DNA from: DAINBT01 sp036732785 | GTDB taxonomy: Bacteria > Planctomycetota > Phycisphaerae > Sedimentisphaerales > SM23-30 | NCBI GenBank assembly: GCA_964537505.1 | Contig: CAZICK010000014.1 | Location: 1 to 54,696 of the forward strand | Length of the DNA: 54,696 bases | Direction: 5' to 3' | Shown here: one piece after another, positions 35,333 through 43,917 of the stretch | Position numbering within the stretch: the first letter of the stretch is position 1 | Layout: every line of letters begins with the position of its first letter | Translations under genes and position numbers: made by a program | The notes under the pieces: generated by a model | The model's database searches: none | What the model was told of the DNA's origin: nothing | The model's input: the letters and a program-made list of their open reading frames with translations, nothing else

Positions 35333-37246
35333 CTAGTCTTCGACTTCGAACTCGGCATCAATGACATCGCCGCTGCCTTTCTGTTTTGCATCGGTCGCCT
35401 CGGAGGCAGGCGGTTCCCCAGATGGGGCGGCGGCCTGCCGCTGAGCGGAGGCCTGTTCGTACATAATTTTGCCGACAACCTGGCTGGCAGCGGTGACGTT
35501 TTCCATGGCGCGTTTAATGGCCTCGGCGTCGTCCTGCTTAAGGATTCCCTTGAGATTGTTGAGGGCCGATTCGATCTTGGATCGCTCTTCGGGGGGCACC
35601 TTATCGCCGTGTTCCTTCAGAACACCCTCGGTACTGTAGGCAAGCTGATCGGCCCGATTTTTCAGATCGACCAGTTCACGACGCCGGCGGTCCTCTTCAG
35701 CGTGCTGCTCGGCGTCTTTTTGCATCCGCCCAATTTCGTCCTCACTAAGGCCGGACGATCCTTTGATCTCGATAGACTGTTCCTTACCGGTGGCGGTATC
35801 CTTGGCGGAAACGTTGAGAATACCGTTGGCGTCGATGTCAAACAAAACCTCAATCTGGGGCATACCACGAGGCGCCGGAGGGATACCGGCCAACTGGAAG
35901 CGCCCCAGAGTGCGATTGTCAGCGGCAAATTCCCGTTCGCCCTGCAGAATGTGAATATCAACGGTGGTCTGACTGTCGGCAGCGGTGCTGAATATTTCCT
36001 TTTTGGAGGTGGGAATGGTGGTGTTGCGTTCGATCAGTTTGGTCATGACGCCGCCGAGGGTTTCGACTCCGAGTGACAGAGGGGTAACGTCGAGCAAAAG
36101 AATGTCTTTCACGTCACCGGCCAGAACGCCGCCCTGGAGGGCGGCGCCGACAGCAACCACCTCATCAGGGTTGATGCTCTTGTTAGGCTCACGCCCGAAA
36201 ATTTCCTTGACCAGGGCCTGTACCTTTGGGATACGGATCGAGCCGCCGACCAGCACCACTTCGTCTATATCGCTGGCATTAAGTTTGGCGTCGGCAATGG
36301 CCTTTTCGCATGGGCCTTTGAGCCGCTGAAGGATATCGGCGATAATCTTCTCAAAGGTGCTGCGGTTGATGGTCATCTGGAGGTGTTTGGGGCCGGATTG
36401 ATCGGCAGTTATAAATGGTAAATTGATGGTAGCTTCCAGAGAACTGCTCAGTTCGCATTTGGCCTTTTCGACGGCTTCCTTCAATCGCTGCAGGGCCATG
36501 GAATCCTTACGCAGGTTAATGCCGTCGGTCTTTTTGAATTCGTCGGCAATGTAATTTATCAGGATTTCATCGATGTCGTCGCCGCCAAGATGGGTATCGC
36601 CGTTGGTGCTGAGAACTTCGAAAACGTTATCGCCGATATCAAGGATGGAGATGTCAAAGGTGCCGCCGCCAAAGTCAAAGACGGCGATTTTTTCGTTGGT
36701 TTTCTTTTCCATGCCGTAGGCGAGAGCGGCAGCGGTCGGCTCATTGATGATCCTTTCGACCTTGAGTCCGGCGATCTGGCCGGCATCCTTGGTGGCCTGG
36801 CGCTGGGAATCGTTGAAATATGCCGGAATGGTAATAACCGCCCGTTCGACCTTCTCGCCGAGATAATCCTCAGCGGTTTTTTTAAGGTCCTGAAGGATCA
36901 TGGCTGATATCTCCGGAGGGGTGTACTGCTTGTCCCGGATCTTAACCTTGACGAGTTCTTCAGGTCCGCCGACAATCTTATAAGGTACGATTTTTTCCTC
37001 GGAAGACACCTCGTTGTGGCGGCGTCCCATGAATCGCTTGATCGAATAGACCGTGTTGGTGGGGTTGGTCACCTGTTGATGTCGGGCAATCTGGCCCACG
37101 AGGCGCTCGCCTTTGTCGGTAAAAGCCACCACTGAAGGGGTCAGACGCGAGCCCTGGGCATTTATCAGCACCTTGGGCGTAGCACCTTCCAAAATCGCAA
37201 CCACTGAATTGGTGGTTCCCAAATCTATACCGATTATTTTTGACAT
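35333..37246 (-). CDS. dnaK: Molecular chaperone DnaK (Hsp70)
   Basis: Hsp70 chaperone, 637 residues, full length. The ATPase domain shows IIGIDLGTTNSVVAI at the N-terminus, FDFGGGTFDISILDIG (phosphate-2 region, about 190-205), and VVLVGGSIRIPKVQAL near 330. The linker and substrate-binding domain contain DVTPLSLGVETLGGVM, and the lid ends with GDVIDAEFEVED. It folds and protects cytosolic proteins with DnaJ and GrpE, neither of which is here. GGAG lies about 8 bases before the ATG. It is followed after 13 bases by rsfS. The 5' leader belongs to the element shared with lemA. No CIRCE sequence is visible, so control may act through that leader. Confidence 0.98.
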   Translation of the reverse strand: MSKIIGIDLGTTNSVVAILEGATPKVLINAQGSRLTPSVVAFTDKGERLVGQIARHQQVTNPTNTVYSIKRFMGRRHNEVSSEEKIVPYKIVGGPEELVKVKIRDKQYTPPEISAMILQDLKKTAEDYLGEKVERAVITIPAYFNDSQRQATKDAGQIAGLKVERIINEPTAAALAYGMEKKTNEKIAVFDFGGGTFDISILDIGDNVFEVLSTNGDTHLGGDDIDEILINYIADEFKKTDGINLRKDSMALQRLKEAVEKAKCELSSSLEATINLPFITADQSGPKHLQMTINRSTFEKIIADILQRLKGPCEKAIADAKLNASDIDEVVLVGGSIRIPKVQALVKEIFGREPNKSINPDEVVAVGAALQGGVLAGDVKDILLLDVTPLSLGVETLGGVMTKLIERNTTIPTSKKEIFSTAADSQTTVDIHILQGEREFAADNRTLGRFQLAGIPPAPRGMPQIEVLFDIDANGILNVSAKDTATGKEQSIEIKGSSGLSEDEIGRMQKDAEQHAEEDRRRRELVDLKNRADQLAYSTEGVLKEHGDKVPPEERSKIESALNNLKGILKQDDAEAIKRAMENVTAASQVVGKIMYEQASAQRQAAAPSGEPPASEATDAKQKGSGDVIDAEFEVED

Positions 37247-37366
37247 TTTGTTAACTCCTATGTTAAAACTTCTTTAACTTCGTAATTTTACCATTCCAGC
37301 GAGCGACCAACGGGAGCGGCCTTTTGCCAACCTTATGGAACATAAAAAGTGGCCCTGCCACCTCCT
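37247..37366 (-). promoter_or_regulatory. Conserved 5' leader element of dnaK (same family as the lemA leader)
   Basis: On the minus strand this runs from AGGAGGTGGCAGGGCCAC through CCGCTCCCGTTGGTCGCTC to TAACATAGGAG and the dnaK ATG, colinear with 3721-3604. The GTGGC-GCCAC hairpin plus TTTTT and the TTCCA-TGGAA pairing are kept. The ATG of the lemA copy is AGG here, and an in-frame TAA interrupts the reading frame, which argues for an RNA rather than a peptide function. The rest of the spacer (37367-37547) is AT-rich and probably holds the promoter; TTGCTA and TATTAC 17 bases apart (minus strand, about 37410-37380) are one weak candidate. Confidence 0.6.
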
Positions 37367-37547
37367 TAGTTGGAACAAACGTAATAGTACTTATATGGAA
37401 ATCTAGCAAAGACCATGCCAAAACATCGGCGACAATCATAACCACTTATAAAACAAGATGTTATGTACACTTAAGACGACATGGTCACCCTGAAAAATAT
37501 GCCAAGTGGGCAGATAGAAACGGGCCGGACTGCCACACCCGCCATAA

Positions 37548-38924
37548 TTATAGCCCTATAAGGGCCTGGATATGGTCGATGAGCTGCTGAGAATCACCCA
37601 CTGTGGCAGATTCAGCTATGATCCGCATGACAGGCTCGGTGTTGCTGGCACGTAATTGGACCCACCCCTGAGGTAAATCGACGCGAATGCCGTCACGAGT
37701 GTCGATTTTGACATCATCGCCTGCCAAATCAGTGTAATGTTGCCTGACCGTCTCCAGGATCGAGGCGGTTTTTTCTCGCGGGCAAGGAAACTTGGTCTTA
37801 ATTATATGATAACGGGGGATTTCATCGATCAGTTGACTGACGGTTTTGCCGGTCTGGGCCAAAAGCTGCAATATCAAAGCAATGCCGACCAGACTGTCGC
37901 GTACGGGCACTACGCGTAAATCTATGACCCCACCGTTACCTTCACCACCAATAACGCAGTTTTGTTGCTGCATGGCGCCAGCAACATGAGCTTCGCCTAC
38001 GGGGGTGCGGATCACCGAGCAGCCGGCGGCGGCGGCAATATCGTCGATCATACGTGAGGTGGACAGGTTGGCGGCGACAGAACCTTTCTTTTTACTCAAA
38101 ATATACTTGGCTGCCAGGGCAAGGGTGTATTCTTCACCGATATAATTGCCCTTTTCGTCGATAACGGCCAATCGGTCGGCATCGGGATCCTGGGCAAAAC
38201 CAATAGCAGCGGAATGTTTAGAAATCATCGGACCAAGCTCAGCGAGGTTTTGTACGGTTGGTTCGGGCGGATGGGCGAAAATGCCGGTGGGACGATTGTT
38301 CAGATGGATCAGTTCGCATCCCAACTTAGAGAGCAGGTTAGCGGTAACATAACATCCGGCGCCGTTAATACTGTCCAGCACAACCTTGAAACGCTTGGAA
38401 GCAATCAGGGTTTTGTCGCACAGTTGCAATACTGTATCAACATGAACAGCATGGGTTTTGGTATTACCGCAAGCTTGGGCAACTCCCAGGGATTCCTGAA
38501 GGTCAAACTGTTTGTCGTAATATAACTGCTGGATGCAGCGGGCCTGATCATCAGGAAAGGCGATGCCATCGTAGCGGAGCAGCTTGATGCCGTTCCATTC
38601 TATGGGGTTGTGTGAAGCGGTAATGACAAGACCGCCGTCACAGGACAGATAGCGGGTCATCAAGGCTGTTCCGGGAGTGGTTACAATACCCAGATCGATG
38701 GTTTCGCAGCCAGTAGCCATCAAACCGGCGCTTATCGCCGCGGCCAGCATGGCTCCGGAAGGGCGACCATCCCGGCCAATACAAACGCTGGTGGGCTTGT
38801 CGCTCTGTTTGTTGCGGCGCAGGAAAGTGCCGAAGGCCATACCGTATTCGACCGCCACGTCGGGGGTGAGCGATCGTCCGACAATGCCTCGCAATCCGCT
38901 GATACTGATAATTAATGGTGTCAT
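37548..38924 (-). CDS. glmM: Phosphoglucosamine mutase (alpha-D-phosphohexomutase family)
   Basis: A 458-residue phosphohexomutase. The opening LIISISGLRGIVGRSLTPD, the active-site loop TASHNPIEWNGIK (catalytic Ser near 104), the metal-binding loop DPDADRLAVID (near 246), the sugar-binding GEGNGG and the C-terminal phosphate-binding RASNTEPVMRI are all present. GlmM converts glucosamine-6-phosphate to glucosamine-1-phosphate on the way to UDP-GlcNAc for cell wall and lipopolysaccharide. Closely related phosphomannomutases and phosphoglucomutases share these motifs, so substrate choice is less certain than the family. It lies between dnaA and dnaK on the same strand, 45 bases after dnaA. Confidence 0.8.
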   Translation of the reverse strand: MTPLIISISGLRGIVGRSLTPDVAVEYGMAFGTFLRRNKQSDKPTSVCIGRDGRPSGAMLAAAISAGLMATGCETIDLGIVTTPGTALMTRYLSCDGGLVITASHNPIEWNGIKLLRYDGIAFPDDQARCIQQLYYDKQFDLQESLGVAQACGNTKTHAVHVDTVLQLCDKTLIASKRFKVVLDSINGAGCYVTANLLSKLGCELIHLNNRPTGIFAHPPEPTVQNLAELGPMISKHSAAIGFAQDPDADRLAVIDEKGNYIGEEYTLALAAKYILSKKKGSVAANLSTSRMIDDIAAAAGCSVIRTPVGEAHVAGAMQQQNCVIGGEGNGGVIDLRVVPVRDSLVGIALILQLLAQTGKTVSQLIDEIPRYHIIKTKFPCPREKTASILETVRQHYTDLAGDDVKIDTRDGIRVDLPQGWVQLRASNTEPVMRIIAESATVGDSQQLIDHIQALIGL

Positions 38925-38969
38925 AATGTGAGATTCATCGAAAACGCTACAAAAATACCGTTGTGCATG

Positions 38970-40382
38970 TCATCTGCTGATTGCGGACTCAAGTTTCTGC
39001 AGTAGCGGTTCGATTTTCATTTCGCGTTTGCCGGTAGAAGATTGCCAAATAACGGGATGTTGTTGGTTTTTGAGCAGGCTTTTGACTTTTCGGCAAGCGA
39101 GAATAACGGTGGCATGGTTTTTATTGCCCATGAATCGTCCGATCTCCGGGAAGGACATGGTTGTATGCTTGCGGGCTAAATACATCGCGAACGAACGAGC
39201 CATACTGATAGTTCTGGTTTTGCGGGAAGAATGGACATCAGCGGGGGTGACACCAAAAAAGGTGGCGACCACCGCCTCAATATCCGACAGGTGAACGATG
39301 GGGTCGGTACGTGTGATGTGATCTTCCAGCGCCTCGCGTGCCAATAGAAGGGAGATCGGCTGATTACTCAAGGAAGTGTAAGCGATCAATTTGAGCAGGG
39401 CGCCCTCCAGTTCGCGAACATTCGCTCGAATATTCTCAGATATATATTCAATGACCGGCTCGGGAACATCCTTGTTCACCTCACCGGCCCTTTGTCGCAG
39501 GATTGCACAGCGGGTATCAAAGTCTGGTGTATCGATTTTGACGACCATTCCAGAGATAAAACGATTGACCAGAGAATCAGAAAGCTGACCGATCATTTTG
39601 GGTGGTGCGTCCGAAGCGAGCACAACCTGCCTAGAAGCAGTGTTGATGGTGTTGAAGGTATGCAAAAACTCTTCCTGGGTGGCCTTTTTGCTGGCCAGAA
39701 AATGGACATCGTCAACGATCAGCAAATCGGCCTGACGAAACCGATGCCGAAAAATGTCCAGTTTCCCCGTTTTCAGGGCCAGGATAAACTGATTAGTGAA
39801 CTCCTCGCCGGAAACATACAGAAACCTGGTCTGTGGGCGGGTTTCAGCAACAGCATTGCAGATTCCCTGAAGCAAATGAGTCTTTCCCAAGCCACAGCCG
39901 CCGTGGATAAAAAGCGGATTAAAGTGCGTCCGAGGTTCGTCAACGACCGTCAGGGCACTTTTGTAAGCCAATCTATTACAGGGGCCGACCACAAAATTAC
40001 TCAATTTTAATCGCAATTGCTGAGTAGGCTGCCGAATCAACCGGTTGCGCTGACGATCCGGCGGGTTGGTAGATTTGGACACAGACTCTGCCTGAGAGTC
40101 GAGCTGCCGGCGGTGCTGTGAGCCGAACAACTCCGGATCGATAACGAAGATCACCTTCATAGGCTGATTAGTAACTTCGGCGACGGCATCGCCGATATGC
40201 CCGGAAAAATGATTTTCGATCCATCCGCCGATAAACAAATTCGGTACACCCACCTTGACGTAACTATCTTCAATTATCAGGCGGGTGGAATTTTTGAACC
40301 ATATTTTGTATCGCTGCTGCCCAACCTTTTGAGCGATCGCTTCACCGATTTTATCAACTATGTCCAAGCACTCAGCGTTCAC
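38970..40382 (-). CDS. dnaA: Chromosomal replication initiator DnaA
   Basis: DnaA, 470 residues. The start is GTG at 40382 with GGAG seven bases upstream. Domain I (about 1-85) has KVGQQRYKIWFKNST; domain II is a short Gln/Arg-rich linker. Domain III is the AAA+ core with Walker A GGCGLGKTH (161-169), Walker B LLIVDDVHF (about 220-228), and LVNRFISGMVVKIDTPDF (sensor region). Domain IV binds DnaA boxes with SMARSFAMYLARKHTTMSFP and GRFMGNKNHATVILACRKV, the signature helix-turn-helix. dnaN and gyrB are not adjacent. Upstream lies an AT-rich region with two perfect DnaA boxes, the likely origin. Confidence 0.97.
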   Translation of the reverse strand: MNAECLDIVDKIGEAIAQKVGQQRYKIWFKNSTRLIIEDSYVKVGVPNLFIGGWIENHFSGHIGDAVAEVTNQPMKVIFVIDPELFGSQHRRQLDSQAESVSKSTNPPDRQRNRLIRQPTQQLRLKLSNFVVGPCNRLAYKSALTVVDEPRTHFNPLFIHGGCGLGKTHLLQGICNAVAETRPQTRFLYVSGEEFTNQFILALKTGKLDIFRHRFRQADLLIVDDVHFLASKKATQEEFLHTFNTINTASRQVVLASDAPPKMIGQLSDSLVNRFISGMVVKIDTPDFDTRCAILRQRAGEVNKDVPEPVIEYISENIRANVRELEGALLKLIAYTSLSNQPISLLLAREALEDHITRTDPIVHLSDIEAVVATFFGVTPADVHSSRKTRTISMARSFAMYLARKHTTMSFPEIGRFMGNKNHATVILACRKVKSLLKNQQHPVIWQSSTGKREMKIEPLLQKLESAISR

Positions 40383-40700
40383 AGTAAGTCTCCCTCACTA
40401 ACCAGTTCCGATAGAAATATCAACCCATTTACCCAATCAAACGCGAAACGCCACATTTTTACCTTGGCTTGTATATTTTATAGAAGGCACACCGGCCGTC
40501 ATCACAAACACTCTCAGGCTCAGGAACCCGGTAAACCATACATACCACCTTCTGCCGGGTTCCCGGCAAAACCCGACATCCGCAACACCCAATAGAAATT
40601 TCGGACCAACGAAATCATTTTCAAGGCTTCCAACAACCTTGACCACAATGACTAATTTAATGTCTGAATTAATCTATTCAATCAAAATTATCCGTTTTTT

Positions 40701-40709
40701 TTATCCACA
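40701..40709 (+). promoter_or_regulatory. DnaA box TTATCCACA
   Basis: Exact match to the consensus DnaA-binding 9-mer, about 320 bases upstream of the dnaA start and next to an AT-rich tract. Confidence 0.65.
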
Positions 40710-40789
40710 AACATAAGCCCGCCAAAATATAAATAGTTACGAACAAAAATTTTTTTATGTCCACAGCTTATGCACCACGTAAGTGGCTT

Positions 40790-40798
40790 TGTGGATAA
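40790..40798 (-). promoter_or_regulatory. DnaA box TTATCCACA (reverse)
   Basis: TGTGGATAA on the plus strand is the exact reverse complement of the DnaA box, 80 bases from the first box and facing it across the AT-rich tract. Confidence 0.65.
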
Positions 40799-40920
40799 CC
40801 AGTGGAAACCATATTGCCGATATTTATGAGCAGATAACACAGATGTGCGCTCACCACCCGAATGAATAGTGTTACACAGCGGAAAGAATTGCAGAATAGA
40901 GCAAACGCGTTTAAGTTTAC

Positions 40921-41928
40921 TTAAAAGCCTAACAACTTGGATCTTGCGGCTGGTTTTCGCCGGTCCTGTTTTTCGATAATACGGGGCTTTTTTGTTCGTA
41001 TGACGGCCTGCCAGTGAGATGAGTAGTACAGCACTGTGCGGCGTAGAACCTCGGCAAAACCAAAATTTTTGTAAAGCTGACAGGCTGGATGATTACGGTG
41101 GTCCACGGCCAGGAGCAGCGATTCCACACCACTTTGACGGGCACAGGAAAGGGCCTCATTGAGTAGTACTTTGCCCAGTCCTTTAGCCCGCATAGCAGGA
41201 GCAAGGCCCATATAGATCAGTTCCATAAAATCATTAGTCCGCGAAGGGGCCAGCAAAAGTACGCCTGCCGGGTTATTATCCCACAAAAGCAGCTTCCACC
41301 AACAAGGGTCAAAACGTCCGGCTGTTTTGTGTGAACAAATAACATCTTCTATTTCGCGAAGGTTTTCCAGCTCCGGACAGTCGAGACTGCCCTGATAGGA
41401 TTCGCTAATCGCTTTTTTGAATAAATCATGTTGCTTTTGATCGTAGGGCAACCAATTCACATTTTCCGGCGGAGTATAATCTTCGATCGGCAAATAACAG
41501 GGCCGAGAAAGGTACAGCAAATCGGTCAGCCGCTTGAACCCACATCGTAAACAGACTCCCCGCCTGTTGGTATCAGTCGTGTCAACCAAAACCTCCAGAA
41601 GATCGCTGCCTTGCTGGAAGGCCCATTGACACAATCGCCGGAGGGCTCGGATGGCATGTTCATATTTCCCAGGATCGCTCTCGTCGGCGTCGGCGGAAAA
41701 AACAAAAGCGGTTCGCCCGGCGTTGAGGACCATCAGACAGGTATAAATTATTTTGTTGTCACGTAAAACTACAATTTGGCGGGTCAGATCGTAGTGTTCC
41801 TGTTGAGCTATCCTGCGGAAGGATTCGACTTTATCGGCAATCTGAGCCACATCAAGACTGGCATCGTGTAAAAGCACGGCCAGGGCCTGATCAATTTCAC
41901 CGGGTTTAACGGGGCGTATTTCAAACAT
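40921..41928 (-). CDS. GNAT family N-acetyltransferase, tandem-domain
   Basis: A 335-residue protein that looks like two GNAT folds in tandem. The first (about 1-145) is degenerate. The second (about 155-310) has the acetyl-CoA-binding motif MGLAPAMRAKGLGKVLLNEAL (R/Q-x-x-G-x-G as RAKGLG) followed by VESLLLAVDHRNHPACQLYKNFGF, the usual motif B. A basic C-terminal tail (KKPRIIEKQDRRKPAARSK) ends it. It should transfer an acetyl group to an unknown amine. No good Shine-Dalgarno precedes the ATG. It sits between the origin candidate and the 42-53 kb minus-strand cluster. Confidence 0.8.
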   Translation of the reverse strand: MFEIRPVKPGEIDQALAVLLHDASLDVAQIADKVESFRRIAQQEHYDLTRQIVVLRDNKIIYTCLMVLNAGRTAFVFSADADESDPGKYEHAIRALRRLCQWAFQQGSDLLEVLVDTTDTNRRGVCLRCGFKRLTDLLYLSRPCYLPIEDYTPPENVNWLPYDQKQHDLFKKAISESYQGSLDCPELENLREIEDVICSHKTAGRFDPCWWKLLLWDNNPAGVLLLAPSRTNDFMELIYMGLAPAMRAKGLGKVLLNEALSCARQSGVESLLLAVDHRNHPACQLYKNFGFAEVLRRTVLYYSSHWQAVIRTKKPRIIEKQDRRKPAARSKLLGF

Positions 41929-41945
41929 AACTTACCAATACATTT

Positions 41946-42015
41946 AGAGGCGCTAAAGGCAACCACATAGAATCGCCGCCAAAAATCAGAGACGCCCAAG
42001 GCAACCACGCAGGGT
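41946..42015 (+). repeat. Two copies of a 28-base intergenic repeat, 42 bases apart
   Basis: AGAGGCGCTAAAGGCAACCAC (41946) and AGAGACGCCCAAGGCAACCAC (41988) share most positions and begin exactly 42 bases apart in the 92-base spacer between two minus-strand genes. No function is evident. Confidence 0.4.
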
Positions 42016-42020
42016 TGCAC

Positions 42021-43826
42021 CTACAAATCGGGGCTGCGGGAGCTTATCTTTTCCAACTCCACCATCACCCGATTATACAATGTGGGCCTGTCAATTTCCA
42101 GCCTTTTTAACAGCGAAGCTCTGACGACAGGATTGGCCTGCCCGTCGGTGAGGAATTCCGTCAAGGCCAACAGGCGCATTTCGGCGAAGGGGCGTAATTT
42201 CAGCCGGGCGATTCTGTCTTCCTCGTCAGGATGCTCCTTTTGCAGGGCTTCAAGGACACTTTCGGCCAGATTTTCCCGAATAGAAGCGTTTTCGTCGTCA
42301 CCGACGGCGTAGCGGGCATAAGCGTCGCGGAGAAGATTAAGGACATAATCGCTGGCATCTTTAGGATGAATCGCATCAATCGCCTCTTTCATGCGGGCGT
42401 GGACAAAGTTGTCCAGAGGAATACTGTAATCTTCGTTATCGGGATAACGCTCGCGAAGGTGAACAAGATATTTTGACGCCAGTTTACGGTGTCCGATCAG
42501 ATAAAGGCTGACGATACCAGAACGACACAAGTTCGCCGATCCATCCTCTATGCCACCCGGTCCTTTCGCACCGATCTGAGCATAAAATTTCATAATATCC
42601 AAAGTGGCCTGATATGCTATGGGAAACATTCTCAGGTCCTCACTGTTAAAGACCATTAACTGGATATCCTGGGGGGTATCAAGTACTTCCTGGCCTGATT
42701 GGCGATCGAATTCGGACGGAAGAGAAAACGGCAGTATCTGCAAACGGCCGTAATGATAAAGGTCCTGCAGACTGTGATAAATAACGCGATGAAGATTGAG
42801 TTCGTTGAAGCTTTGTACATCCTGTGAGAACTCCAGGCCGCGAACACCCCAGTAAATGGCATGGGTGTAAGGCACACGCCAATCAAGGCTCAAATGGACA
42901 GTGTCATCTTCGTAATCTACCGGACCGTATTTGTTATTGATCTCCAGCATTCGCTGCGGTTCGAGCTTCCATTCGCCGCGCAAAATGCGGGCGCGAATAA
43001 ACGCGTCCAGCTTCTTCAATGCCTCATTGTGTTGATTGTCGGCAATGACCTGATGCAGGGAAGGGGCGTATGCGGTCCCATTGATTCGGAAATCCAACAG
43101 GCCGTCAAACAGCTCCTCGTCGCTGGTAAACTTAGGCTCGGCGGCTTTAATCTTATTGACTATTTTTACGATTTCCGGGTCGGATTTGAGTTCGTTCCAA
43201 TCAGAAGTGATCTGGGCCATGGCGGAAATGTCTTCGTTGGAATTAATAAAAGCACCGTCTAACGGCATCAGTAAAGGGGTCATTTCCTGGGCCAGTTGCA
43301 GTTTGTAATAGCGATGAAAATCGTCGGAGATGCCACCTATTTTGTGCTGGAAAATCCATGCCAGAGAGTGATATATCAGGGGGTCTTGCGGATTGTGAAC
43401 AAGCCCCTCATCGCGGAGAAGTTTATAACCGGCACGAATCCAATTCCAGCGCTCGGGAGGTGTGGGCATAGCTACAGAAATATTATAAGCCATGTTCCAG
43501 GCTTGAAAATCCCAGACCGTACTAAGATTGGGCTGAAGAACACAAATCATGCGGGCCAAATGCAGAGCGTCAAAATATTGTCCCTCTTGTTTGAGATTGT
43601 CGGCCCTGATCCAGAGGTAATCGATAGCCAAAGAGCGAAAGGTGGAAAGAACCACCAAAGGCAGACGCAGCTCAGAAGCAACTTCACGATCTTTCAAGGG
43701 GTTTACCGCTTGGAGCTTGTATTCTTTTCGCATGTCGTGGATGGTTTCCAGCCGTGAAGCGGCCCCGGCCAAAAAAGCAACGGCCAGCAAGCCGAGAAAC
43801 AGTGATGTTAAATAACTTTTGCGCAT
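42021..43826 (-). CDS. Membrane-anchored helical-repeat protein of unknown function
   Basis: A 601-residue protein with one N-terminal membrane helix (SLFLGLLAVAFLAGAASRL, about 8-26), then a long, mostly helical extracytoplasmic part with TPR-like spacing (YFDALHLARMICVLQPNLSTVWDFQAWNM, DPLIYHSLAWIFQHKIGG). A rather conserved N-terminal segment, LVVLSTFRSLAIDYLWIRA, hints at a specific partner. No catalytic motif is seen. AGGA lies 5 bases before the ATG. It is the last gene of an ABC ATPase-permease-601 aa trio and probably serves that transporter as an accessory or substrate-handling subunit. This is inferred from position only. Confidence 0.5.
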   Translation of the reverse strand: MRKSYLTSLFLGLLAVAFLAGAASRLETIHDMRKEYKLQAVNPLKDREVASELRLPLVVLSTFRSLAIDYLWIRADNLKQEGQYFDALHLARMICVLQPNLSTVWDFQAWNMAYNISVAMPTPPERWNWIRAGYKLLRDEGLVHNPQDPLIYHSLAWIFQHKIGGISDDFHRYYKLQLAQEMTPLLMPLDGAFINSNEDISAMAQITSDWNELKSDPEIVKIVNKIKAAEPKFTSDEELFDGLLDFRINGTAYAPSLHQVIADNQHNEALKKLDAFIRARILRGEWKLEPQRMLEINNKYGPVDYEDDTVHLSLDWRVPYTHAIYWGVRGLEFSQDVQSFNELNLHRVIYHSLQDLYHYGRLQILPFSLPSEFDRQSGQEVLDTPQDIQLMVFNSEDLRMFPIAYQATLDIMKFYAQIGAKGPGGIEDGSANLCRSGIVSLYLIGHRKLASKYLVHLRERYPDNEDYSIPLDNFVHARMKEAIDAIHPKDASDYVLNLLRDAYARYAVGDDENASIRENLAESVLEALQKEHPDEEDRIARLKLRPFAEMRLLALTEFLTDGQANPVVRASLLKRLEIDRPTLYNRVMVELEKISSRSPDL

Positions 43827-43917
43827 TTACATCCTAATAGGTATCATTACACTTGGCGTTTTCGTTCAGTACGGGCATACTACCTGAAATACCGCAACCA
43901 GCCGGGGCAAAACCACT

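Larger units (their letters stand above)
40640..40900. other. Candidate chromosomal origin (oriC) upstream of dnaA
   Basis: The 538-base spacer between dnaA and the acetyltransferase holds two perfect DnaA boxes in opposite orientation (40701-40709 and 40790-40798). Near-matches lie around 40687 (TTATCCG) and 40756 (TTATGTCCACA), and an AT-rich tract lies at about 40720-40760 (AAATATAAATAG, AAAAATTTTTTTATG). Position beside dnaA, boxes and an AT-rich unwinding tract together suggest oriC, or at least autoregulatory DnaA sites. The part nearest dnaA (40383-40640) shows no other feature. Confidence 0.6.

Noticed and set aside
37263..37445. 60-codon minus-strand reading frame upstream of dnaK
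   Set aside because: It lies within the conserved leader and promoter region, and its homologous stretch before lemA does not keep the frame; it is noncoding leader sequence.
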